The notes under the pieces are model-generated. The model saw only the letters and a list, made by a program, of their open reading frames with translations, was not told where the DNA came from and searched no databases. A program made the position numbers and the translations under genes. Positions 1-5,215 of a DNA stretch of 5,215 bases are shown piece by piece. The first letter of the stretch is position 1. The number at the start of each line of letters is the position of its first letter. Location of the stretch: the NCBI GenBank assembly GCA_964429575.1, contig CAYSCX010000091.1:1-5215 (forward strand), given 5' to 3'. The DNA comes from CAYSCX01 sp964429575. GTDB taxonomy: Bacteria; Desulfobacterota; Binatia; Binatales; Binataceae.

Positions 1-904
1 CACCGCTCTCTTGCTCGATCTTGGAGGCGTTGACGCTACCGTCAGGCTGAAGCGCGCCTTCAACCTCGACGCTGGCGCCGGCCGTCAGGTCTGCGCACGC
101 CGCGGCGACATCTTCACCGAGCGATTCGATTTCAATCATCGTCGTATCGCCGATGTTCACGATGACGTCCGCTTCTCCACCGCGGTCGACGGTAATCGAA
201 CTCGGACAGGTCGTACTGGTGATCGTTCCGTCGAACTCAGCGTCGTCCATATCGTCTTCACCCTCGCCGTCTTCGCCGACTTCGAGCTCTTCAGCGGTGA
301 TAGTGGAATCCGGGTTTACGATGCCCTCCGCCTTCGCCGGCGAACCGACCAATCCGGCTAGTTCCTCGCAGGTCGCAATCGGCGCGTCTGTTTCTTCGTT
401 CTTGAGCTCGGTCGTCAGCGGGTCAATCGCCATTGTCACGGAAGTCACGTCGTTGGACACGGTGAAAGTCTGCGGCGCCGTATCGCAGGAGACCGCTGAA
501 AGCGTACCTTCAATCTTTGTTTCTACCGTCTCGGCTTCAGCTGTGCCGCCGGGCGTTAGTGTCACATCGCTCAGCACGACCGTCGTGCCGGCGGGCGCGG
601 TCACGGGCATGCTGAACTTCTGCTTGCCCTTCTTAAAGACAAGGGTGTGCGTGCCGGCGAGTTTCGCCGAAGTGATGCTGAAAAGACCCGCGCTGGTCGG
701 GCGGTAACCCTTGCGGCTGCCGCGCACCTTGACCACCACACTACCCTGGCCTGCTGCCATGGAACCCGCCACAACCGTGACGGGCCCGGCAGCGCGGGCA
801 GTCGACTCAGCGATCGCCGAGATGATCAACCCGACCGCGAAGGCGAGCGCAGTAGCCGCGCCACCAACAAAAACCGCCCTTCGTCGCGTGCGCCAAGCTT
901 CCAC
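1..904 (-). CDS. Secreted protein with two tandem DUF5666-like repeats (C-terminus beyond window)
   Basis: 301 codons are read from a GTG start at 904-902 with no stop before the left edge, so the C-terminus is missing. The start is set by a strong AGGAGG nine bases upstream. Residues 1-38 form a signal peptide: basic RTRRR at 5-9, a hydrophobic core at about 10-32, and likely cleavage after ARA (36-38). Residues 39-120 look like a small beta-sandwich resembling carboxypeptidase-regulatory domains (pattern GLFSI...GTHTLVF). Two DUF5666-like beta repeats follow, at about 130-209 and 222-298; the second has the typical ending VEVEGALQPDGSVNASKIE. Each repeat holds one Cys pair in matching positions (C140/C179 and C233/C270), suggesting one disulfide per repeat after export. 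An acidic linker (about 205-223) separates them. The biochemical role of DUF5666 is unknown to me; an extracytoplasmic structural or binding role is inference. The domain call is by pattern recognition only. Confidence 0.82.
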   Translation of the reverse strand, partial: MEAWRTRRRAVFVGGAATALAFAVGLIISAIAESTARAAGPVTVVAGSMAAGQGSVVVKVRGSRKGYRPTSAGLFSITSAKLAGTHTLVFKKGKQKFSMPVTAPAGTTVVLSDVTLTPGGTAEAETVETKIEGTLSAVSCDTAPQTFTVSNDVTSVTMAIDPLTTELKNEETDAPIATCEELAGLVGSPAKAEGIVNPDSTITAEELEVGEDGEGEDDMDDAEFDGTITSTTCPSSITVDRGGEADVIVNIGDTTMIEIESLGEDVAAACADLTAGASVEVEGALQPDGSVNASKIEQESG

Positions 905-912
905 CGTTTGAT

Positions 913-921
913 CCCTCCTTT
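913..921 (-). promoter_or_regulatory. Strong Shine-Dalgarno of the DUF5666-like gene
   Basis: On the minus strand this reads AAAGGAGGG, with core AGGAGG at 919-914 followed by nine bases to the GTG start at 904. It is the best ribosome-binding site in the window and decides a GTG start for a gene that has no nearby ATG in frame with the signal peptide. Confidence 0.8.
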
Positions 922-949
922 ACGGTCAGACCTCGAATTCAAGATTAGC

Positions 950-975
950 TGACGTCAATGATCATCGCACGCGAT
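950..975. repeat. Cluster of three adjoining short palindromes, possible operator
   Basis: Three palindromes lie end to end: TGACGTCA (950-957, perfect), ATGATCAT (958-965, perfect) and ATCGC-AC-GCGAT (964-975, perfect arms with a 2-bp centre). They lie 46-71 bases upstream of the GTG start of the secreted-protein gene, in an AT-richer stretch. This is seen directly. That a regulator binds here is inference, since short palindromes also arise by chance. Confidence 0.4.
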
Positions 976-977
976 AC

Positions 978-1021
978 CAAATTGAGGCAAGACTTTTTGT
1001 CACTGTTGCACGACAAATTGA
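978..1021. repeat. Direct repeat CAAATTGA x2 enclosing an inverted repeat
   Basis: CAAATTGA occurs at 978-985 and again at 1014-1021, a 36-bp period. Between and partly overlapping them is the inverted repeat TTTGTC (996-1001), 10 bases, GACAAA (1012-1017). The arrangement resembles spaced half-sites for a dimeric regulator or a weak leader hairpin of the minus-strand gene. No known operator consensus was recognised. Confidence 0.35.
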
Positions 1022-1033
1022 TGATCGGGCGTG

Positions 1034-1062
1034 ATTATGCGACGTGAAGAGCACTCGATCAT
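1034..1062 (-). promoter_or_regulatory. Weak candidate promoter for the DUF5666-like gene
   Basis: On the minus strand, CATAAT (1039-1034; 5 of 6 to TATAAT) lies 17 bases downstream of ATGATC (1062-1057; 3 of 6 to TTGACA). If used, transcription would start near 1027 and give a leader of about 120 nt containing the palindromes and inverted repeat. The -35 is poor, so the call is tentative. Confidence 0.25.
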
Positions 1063-1065
1063 GGA

Positions 1066-1094
1066 TTGATTGAACTAAATGGTGAACTCACAAT
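1066..1094 (+). promoter_or_regulatory. Weak candidate promoter for the GNAT-CAX operon
   Basis: TTGATT (1066-1071; 4 of 6 to TTGACA), a 17-base spacer and CACAAT (1089-1094; 4 of 6 to TATAAT) lie in the AT-rich part of the divergent region, on the side facing the GNAT gene. An alternative, TTGAAC (1070-1075) with TAGATA (1094-1099) and an 18-base spacer, overlaps it. Either would leave a leader of roughly 85-90 nt. Confidence 0.25.
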
Positions 1095-1188
1095 AGATAT
1101 GTATTCGCGCAGCGATGATTGCTTGAGACGGCGATAGGCAATAATTGCGCACGCCGTTCGCGTACGGAGACGTTCTCGGTAGCGCACA

Positions 1189-1761
1189 ATGAAAATCACG
1201 GTGCACGAACTCAAGCCGTCGAGGTGGCCGGATCTCGAGCGTCTATTCGGCGAGCGCGGCGCGGTCGGTGGATGCTGGTGCATGTGGTGGCGCCAGCCGA
1301 AGGGCGAGCGGTGGAGCAAAGTGAAAGGTGCCGAGAACCGCCGCCGCTTTCGGCGGTTGGTCACTGCTGGCAAAGCGCACGGCGCGCTTGCATACGAGGA
1401 TCGCGAGCCGGTTGGCTGGATGTCATTCGACCGCAGAACTGATTTCGACAAACTCGATCGCGCGCCCAGCTTCGCGTGCAGCGATGCGGATCAGGTCTGG
1501 TCGATCCCATGCTTTTACATCAAGCCGAACTATCGCGGGCGCGGCGTCGCGACGGCGTTGCTGAAGTTCGCGGTGAACGCGCTTCGAAAGCGGCAAGCCG
1601 CAATCGTCGAGGCGTACCCCGTCAAACCGCGCCGCAAGGGAGCGAAGATTCCGGCAGTGTTCGCGTGGACCGGAACGCCATCGATGTTCTCGGCCGCGGG
1701 ATTCCGCGCCGTAGGGAGACGCGACGGCGGTAAACAGCGGATGCGACTCGAGGCCGAGTGA
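1189..1761 (+). CDS. GNAT family N-acetyltransferase (Cys/Trp-motif subfamily)
   Basis: This 190-residue protein is a cytoplasmic GNAT-fold acyltransferase that would move an acetyl group from acetyl-CoA to an unknown amine. The N-terminal segment has a distinctive Cys/Trp motif, GGCWCMWWR at 27-35, seen in a GNAT subfamily often annotated only at family level. The acetyl-CoA-binding motif A is at about 108-131, with the pyrophosphate loop RGRGVAT at 116-122. The C-terminal strand-helix region includes EAYPV (141-145) and a MFSAAGF stretch (166-172), which is normal for the fold. Full length is in the usual range. The ATG at 1189 fits the conserved N-terminus; its Shine-Dalgarno is weak, as the nearest GGAG is 19 bases upstream. 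The stop overlaps the start of the CAX exchanger by 4 nt, indicating one operon with translational coupling. The substrate cannot be inferred. Confidence 0.9.
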   Translation: MKITVHELKPSRWPDLERLFGERGAVGGCWCMWWRQPKGERWSKVKGAENRRRFRRLVTAGKAHGALAYEDREPVGWMSFDRRTDFDKLDRAPSFACSDADQVWSIPCFYIKPNYRGRGVATALLKFAVNALRKRQAAIVEAYPVKPRRKGAKIPAVFAWTGTPSMFSAAGFRAVGRRDGGKQRMRLEAE

Positions 1762-2855
1762 CGCTCGTTCTCACCCCGCGGCTCGACTGGCTGCTGGTGT
1801 TCGTACCGGTGGCGGTCGCGCTTGAGTGGTTCGCGCCTGCGAGCCACGCCGCGATTTTCGTTACCGCGTGCCTCGCCATTATTCCACTCGCCGGATGGAT
1901 GGGCCGCGCAACCGAGCATCTCGCCGAGCAGACCGGCGACGGCGTCGGTGGGCTGCTTAACGCGACCTTTGGCAATGCCGCCGAGATGATCATCGCGGCG
2001 GTCGCACTGAGACGCGGGCTCACCGACATCGTTGAGGCGTCCATCACCGGCTCGATCATCGGCAACATCCTGCTAGTGCTGGGCTGCGCGCTGCTCGCGG
2101 GTGGGTTTAGGCATCCGAGCCAGCGATTCAACGTCACCGCGGCGCGCAGCCAGGCCACGATGCTCCTGCTTGCCGCGGCAGCGCTGGTATCTCCGACCGC
2201 CTATCACTACTTCTCGGGGCCAGCCGGCGTCCCGAGCGAGCGGAGTCTCAGTGTCGAGATCTCGCTGGTGTTGCTTACGACCTATTTGTTGGGGCTCGTC
2301 TTCGCGCTCCGCACCCATCGCCAGCTCTTCGCGGGGCATCGCGCCGAGGCCGCAGCGGTCGAGCAAGATGCACCCCGGCGTTGGAGCCTTCAACGCTCGC
2401 TACTGGTGTTGGGCGTTGCGACCGCGCTGGTTGCGTGGGTGAGCGAGGTACTCGTGGGCTCGGTGGAGCACGCTGCGGCGACGATGGGAATGACGAGCGT
2501 GTTCGTCGGCGTGTTCGTGGTGGCGGTGGTAGGCAACGCGGCCGAACATTCCACCGCGATTCTGGTCGCGATGAAGGACCGCATGGACTTGGCACTCGGC
2601 ATCGCGGTCGGCTCGAGCGTCCAGATTGCGCTGTTCGTGGCCCCGGTGCTCGTGCTCGCGAGCTATCTGCTCGGACCGAGACCGATGGACCTGGTGTTCA
2701 CGCCGCCCGAGGTGCTGGCCGTCGTCCTGGCGGTCACCGTAACCGTGCAAATCTCCGGCGACGGCGAATCGAACTGGCTCGAAGGCGTGCAGTTGCTCGC
2801 TGTGTACGCGATCCTCGCGCTGATGTTCTACTTCCTGCCAGCGGCGGCGCGTTGA
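1758..2855 (+). CDS. cax: CAX-family Ca2+(cation)/H+ exchanger
   Basis: This 365-residue inner-membrane antiporter of the Ca2+:cation antiporter superfamily is predicted to export Ca2+ or a similar cation in exchange for protons. It has about ten to eleven hydrophobic helices in two inverted halves. The alpha-1 repeat (about 64-109) holds GNAAE at 72-76 and TGSIIGN at 97-103. The alpha-2 repeat (about 251-300) holds GNAAE at 259-263 and GSSVQ at 285-289. E76 and E263 are the expected ion-coordinating acids. A short acidic cytosolic loop (about 194-205) joins the halves, and the C-terminal DGESNWLEG (335-343) is typical of the family. The GTG start at 1758 sits inside the GNAT stop context (GTGA overlap), with GAGG four bases upstream. 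Later starts would remove the first membrane helix. The gene ends 19 nt from the convergent hydrolase, and no T-tailed terminator is visible between them. Cation preference (Ca2+, Na+, K+) is not certain. Confidence 0.93.
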   Translation: MTLVLTPRLDWLLVFVPVAVALEWFAPASHAAIFVTACLAIIPLAGWMGRATEHLAEQTGDGVGGLLNATFGNAAEMIIAAVALRRGLTDIVEASITGSIIGNILLVLGCALLAGGFRHPSQRFNVTAARSQATMLLLAAAALVSPTAYHYFSGPAGVPSERSLSVEISLVLLTTYLLGLVFALRTHRQLFAGHRAEAAAVEQDAPRRWSLQRSLLVLGVATALVAWVSEVLVGSVEHAAATMGMTSVFVGVFVVAVVGNAAEHSTAILVAMKDRMDLALGIAVGSSVQIALFVAPVLVLASYLLGPRPMDLVFTPPEVLAVVLAVTVTVQISGDGESNWLEGVQLLAVYAILALMFYFLPAAAR

Positions 2856-2874
2856 TGCGCGCGGCGGTGCGTGG

Positions 2875-4344
2875 CTACTGCGACGCGTTGCGTACGAGCT
2901 GGAGGTAGAATCCGACTGCCCGCGCGTAACCGTCCACCGAGATGCGTTCGTCGATGCCGTGGAAGCGGCCCAGGTCGTCCGGTCGCATCACGGTCGGCGT
3001 GAATCGGTAAATGTTCGGTGTGAGTTGATCGTAGTAGCGCGAGTCGGTGCCGCCGAGCGTCAGGATCGGCGCAACCGCCGCAACGTCGGGAAACGCCTCG
3101 AAGATCGATCGCTCGATCGCGCGAAAACCCGCAGTGTCGGTGCTTGCGACCGCTGTCGGCTCGCGTCCGGTCAGGACGCGCACGCTGATCCGATCGTCGG
3201 CGGCGATCGTCCGCCGCACGTGTTCCAGGACGGTCTGAACAGAATCGCCCGGCAGAAGGCGAAAATTCACGATTGCATGAGCCTCGCTGGGAAGCACGTT
3301 CTCCTTGACGCCCCCATCGATCATCGTGACCGCGGTGGGCGTGCGGATGGTCGCCGCGGTCCGCGGTGAACCCATGAGCGCACTTGAGATGACCGGTCCG
3401 AAGAGCCAGGTGTTCGCGAACACCGCGCGCATCGGCATTTTTGCCGCGGGCGCAAGCGTGATCAACATTTGCTCGGTGAGTCCCTTGAATCGGGCCGGGA
3501 ATTGATGTGCTTCGAGGCGTCCAATTGCCTGGCTCAAGATTCCGATCGCGGTGTGGTCAGGCGGCATCGAGGAATGCCCGCCTTCGGCCTTCGCGGTTAA
3601 CTCGACCGTCATGTAGCCCTTCTCAGCGACGCCGACCATCGCGACCGGCGCGTCGATTCCCGAGACGATGCCCTCGACGATCGACCCGCCTTCGTCGAGC
3701 ACGAATACCGGTTTCACGCCGCGGCTTTGAAGCAATTTCGCAGTCTCAGGCGCGCCGGTGCTGATGACTTCCTCGTCGTGGCCGAACGCAAGATAAACAG
3801 TGCGCTTGGGCTTGAACCCTTCTTCGACTAGCAGTTCGGTCGCCTGCATAATCGCGAGCAGGCTGCCCTTGTCGTCGATTGTTCCGCGACCCCAGATGAA
3901 GCCGTCGGCGATGCGCCCCTCGAACGGGGGCACCGACCACTGCGATTCCGTCTCCGGCCCGACCGGCACGACATCCTGATGCGCCATCAGAATGACCGGA
4001 GCGAGCGACGGATCGCTGCCCTGCCACCTGTAAAGCAGCGCGTTGCCGGCGACCGTCTCACGCTTGAGCGCCTCATGCGCGGCGGGAAAGGCCTGCTTCA
4101 GATAGTCGTGAAGCGTGGCGAAAGCGGCCGCGTCGGTCTTGGACGGATCCTGAGTCGAGACAGTCTTGATTCGAATCGCGCCGGCGAGCCGCTCGGCTGC
4201 GACGTGCGGATCGAGCGCCAGCTTGAGTGCGGGCTGGTACTGCCGGCTAGGCGACGCGAGGCGCATCGTGCGTACAGCGACGATCGCCGCGAGCACGACG
4301 ATGATCGCAACTGCCGCCAGGCCGATGGCCTTGAGAGTCTTCAA
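2875..4344 (-). CDS. Membrane-anchored M20 family metallohydrolase (PM20D1/carboxypeptidase S-like)
   Basis: This is a 489-residue di-zinc peptidase/amidohydrolase. The N-terminal hydrophobic stretch at about 6-24 with few charges looks like a signal anchor, placing the catalytic part outside the cytoplasmic membrane. By family pattern the metal and catalytic residues are H122 and D124 in MAHQDVVPV, D157 (bridging) in GRGTIDDKG, E191 (general base) and E192 in HDEE, D217 in DEGG, and H462 in RFHGIDERI. GGHSSMPP (255-262) marks the lid/dimerisation domain. All expected residues are present, so it should be active. Length and motif set match PM20D1 and yeast carboxypeptidase S better than the shorter DapE/ArgE enzymes. 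Likely substrates are small peptides or N-acyl amino acids. The start is TTG: an in-frame TAA at 4359-4357 leaves no upstream ATG, and the first internal ATG (M27) would delete the anchor. The ribosome-binding site is weak (AGG only). Confidence 0.92.
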   Translation of the reverse strand: MKTLKAIGLAAVAIIVVLAAIVAVRTMRLASPSRQYQPALKLALDPHVAAERLAGAIRIKTVSTQDPSKTDAAAFATLHDYLKQAFPAAHEALKRETVAGNALLYRWQGSDPSLAPVILMAHQDVVPVGPETESQWSVPPFEGRIADGFIWGRGTIDDKGSLLAIMQATELLVEEGFKPKRTVYLAFGHDEEVISTGAPETAKLLQSRGVKPVFVLDEGGSIVEGIVSGIDAPVAMVGVAEKGYMTVELTAKAEGGHSSMPPDHTAIGILSQAIGRLEAHQFPARFKGLTEQMLITLAPAAKMPMRAVFANTWLFGPVISSALMGSPRTAATIRTPTAVTMIDGGVKENVLPSEAHAIVNFRLLPGDSVQTVLEHVRRTIAADDRISVRVLTGREPTAVASTDTAGFRAIERSIFEAFPDVAAVAPILTLGGTDSRYYDQLTPNIYRFTPTVMRPDDLGRFHGIDERISVDGYARAVGFYLQLVRNASQ

Positions 4345-4507
4345 CGCGCGCCTAGCTTATTTTCGATGGATCGGAATCACAACGGCGGCAACCGGCCCAC
4401 GGCTCATTGACAGTCTGCGGCGACTATCGCGCGCTTCCCGACCGCGCCATTCAGCGTGTCGCCAGTGTCGGCGGTGAAGTCCACGGCGCGCCGACTAGGC
4501 GGCTCGC
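4345..4507. other. Divergent intergenic region between M20 gene and sulfotransferase promoter
   Basis: No convincing gene was found here. It must carry the promoter of the minus-strand M20 gene, but no well-spaced -35/-10 pair was found on that strand. A perfect TTGACA occurs on the plus strand at 4407-4412 but has no -10 at usable spacing. The only structured element is the inverted repeat at 4467-4495. Confidence 0.5.
4467..4495. repeat. 7-bp perfect inverted repeat (possible operator or hairpin)
   Basis: GTCGGCG (4467-4473) pairs exactly with CGCCGAC (4489-4495). Directly inside, GTG (4474-4476) can pair with CAC (4482-4484), giving a ten-pair stem interrupted by a four-base bulge (4485-4488). 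It ends 12 bases before the -35 of the sulfotransferase promoter. No T-run follows, and it lies between divergent genes, so a terminator is unlikely. A regulator site is possible; chance in GC-rich DNA is also possible. Confidence 0.4.
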
Positions 4508-4536
4508 TTGACTTCGTTCCGTCGAGACCTTGTAAT
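4508..4536 (+). promoter_or_regulatory. Sigma70-like promoter of the sulfotransferase gene
   Basis: TTGACT (4508-4513; 5 of 6 to TTGACA), a 17-base spacer and TGTAAT (4531-4536; 5 of 6 to TATAAT). This is the best promoter match in the window. Transcription would begin near 4543, leaving a leader of about 60 nt before the ATG at 4604. It also argues against a longer protein starting at the in-frame TTG at 4508, which would lie inside the -35. Confidence 0.6.
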
Positions 4537-4603
4537 TCGCGCAGCAAAGGCCGCCTGCGCGCCGTCAGCAGGCCATTCAAGCACCCAGGCTCGAACTCAA
4601 ATC

Positions 4604-5215
4604 ATGCCGCTGACGCTGCCCGACTTCATTTGTGTCGGACCGGGACATACCGGAACGACTTGGCTTCATTGGGTTCTCAAATCGCGCGTATGCCTTCCGC
4701 ATCCAATGAAAGAAACGCACTTCTTTGATTTCAATTACCAGCGGGGACTTCAGTGGTACGGCGACAGATTCAGCCACTCGGCCGGTGATCGCCCAATCGG
4801 AGAAATCTGCTCCTACTTTCCGTCCCCAAAGGCAACCGCGCGAATTGCCGAACACATTCCCGATTGCAAGATCATCTGTTCGCTGCGCGAGCCGGTCGAG
4901 CGAACCTATTCGAGCTACAAACATGCTGCGTACAGTGGACTGGCCCGCGGCAGCCTCGAAGAAGCGATCGAGCAGTTTCCCTATCTTACTCGCGAAAATC
5001 GATACGGGCTTCATCTCAACAGATGGTACGAACAATTCGGGAAAGAGCGCGTACTGGTAGTGCTGTTCGATGATCTGCGCGACCGGCCGCAGGCTCTTAT
5101 CGACGAAGTTTGCGGATTCATCGGAGTAAGTCCGATCGATCTCGCGTCGGTGACCTTGCCGGCCAAGGCGATGAATTCTCATCCGCTGGTGCCGCGGATA
5201 CCCGCACTCGCGCGC
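4604..5215 (+). CDS. PAPS-dependent sulfotransferase, N-terminal 204 residues (C-terminus beyond window)
   Basis: The frame is open from ATG 4604 to the right edge, so the gene is cut. It belongs to the P-loop-like sulfotransferases that move a sulfonate group from PAPS to a hydroxyl or amine acceptor, often a glycan. The 5'-phosphosulfate loop is VGPGHTGTTWL at 11-21. KETHFFD at 36-42 matches the segment that carries the catalytic Glu (E37 here) in the heparan-sulfate sulfotransferase type. The 3'-phosphate site is LREPVERTYSSY at 94-105, with R95 and S103 expected to bind PAPS. Position 15, normally Lys or Arg, is His. No signal peptide or membrane helix is seen, suggesting a cytoplasmic enzyme. 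The ATG lies just before the conserved first strand; only a weak AGG lies 14 bases upstream. Hand-counted G+C over 4681-5040 is about 54%, against roughly 65-67% in sampled lines of the neighbours, so recent acquisition is possible. The acceptor is unknown. Confidence 0.88.
   Translation, partial: MPLTLPDFICVGPGHTGTTWLHWVLKSRVCLPHPMKETHFFDFNYQRGLQWYGDRFSHSAGDRPIGEICSYFPSPKATARIAEHIPDCKIICSLREPVERTYSSYKHAAYSGLARGSLEEAIEQFPYLTRENRYGLHLNRWYEQFGKERVLVVLFDDLRDRPQALIDEVCGFIGVSPIDLASVTLPAKAMNSHPLVPRIPALAR

Noticed and set aside
153..707. Plus-strand frame of 184 codons rich in Ser and Val
   Set aside because: It is antisense to the DUF5666-like gene, whose minus-strand frame has a strong Shine-Dalgarno, a signal peptide and repeat structure. 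The plus frame shows no domain and only low-complexity Ser runs mirroring the acidic linker.
1622..2158. Minus-strand frame of 178 codons across the GNAT-CAX junction
   Set aside because: It overlaps two well-supported plus-strand genes and has no family motif. Long antisense frames are common in high-GC DNA.
2847..2862. GC-rich hairpin at the convergent gene ends as a terminator
   Set aside because: The stem is only 5 bp and has no T-run on either side, so it does not meet the intrinsic terminator pattern.
2381..2908. Plus-strand frame of 175 codons, Arg/Gly-rich
   Set aside because: It is an out-of-frame reading of the CAX gene; the composition is typical of a shifted high-GC frame.
4407..4412. 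Perfect TTGACA as a -35 element
   Set aside because: No -10-like hexamer lies 16-18 bases downstream; the nearest (TATCGC) is 12 bases away.
4499..4603. Longer N-terminus for the sulfotransferase from the in-frame TTG at 4508
   Set aside because: The extra residues show no family similarity, the TTG lies inside the -35 hexamer of the predicted promoter, and the ATG at 4604 fits the usual start of the fold.
4577..5182. Minus-strand frame of 201 codons
   Set aside because: It is antisense to the sulfotransferase, which carries clear PAPS-binding motifs. The minus frame has no recognisable motif or ribosome-binding site.

Overview
The window looks like chromosomal DNA from a high-GC bacterium, probably an uncultured soil or sediment lineage. 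Hand counts on sampled lines give about 60-67% G+C in most genes. The gene content (DUF5666-type secreted protein, CAX-type Ca2+/H+ exchanger, membrane-anchored M20 hydrolase, PAPS-dependent sulfotransferase) fits groups such as Binatota, Myxococcota or Acidobacteriota, but nothing in the sequence fixes the phylum. No mobile element, tRNA, rRNA or CRISPR array was seen.

Layout. (1) Positions 1-904, minus strand: the first 301 codons of a secreted, disulfide-suited protein with two tandem DUF5666-like repeats. It runs off the left edge. (2) Positions 905-1188: an AT-richer divergent regulatory region holding a cluster of small palindromes and repeats, with weak candidate promoters facing both ways. 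(3) Positions 1189-2855, plus strand: a two-gene operon of a GNAT acetyltransferase and a CAX-family cation/proton exchanger, overlapping by 4 nt. (4) Positions 2875-4344, minus strand: a membrane-anchored M20 metallohydrolase of the PM20D1/carboxypeptidase S type with a TTG start, convergent with the exchanger across only 19 nt. (5) Positions 4345-4603: a second divergent intergenic region with a 7-bp inverted repeat and a good sigma70-like promoter. (6) Positions 4604-5215, plus strand: the N-terminal 204 residues of a sulfotransferase, clearly lower in GC than its neighbours and cut by the right edge.

Working together: only the GNAT-exchanger pair is physically coupled. The other genes are separate transcription units with no evident shared pathway. 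Three of the five products act at or beyond the membrane (secreted beta-rich protein, ion exchanger, anchored hydrolase). I see no convincing new multi-gene system. The most notable points are the Cys-paired duplication in the DUF5666-like protein, the GNAT-CAX coupling, the palindrome cluster upstream of the secreted protein, and the low-GC sulfotransferase with His in place of the usual basic P-loop residue.
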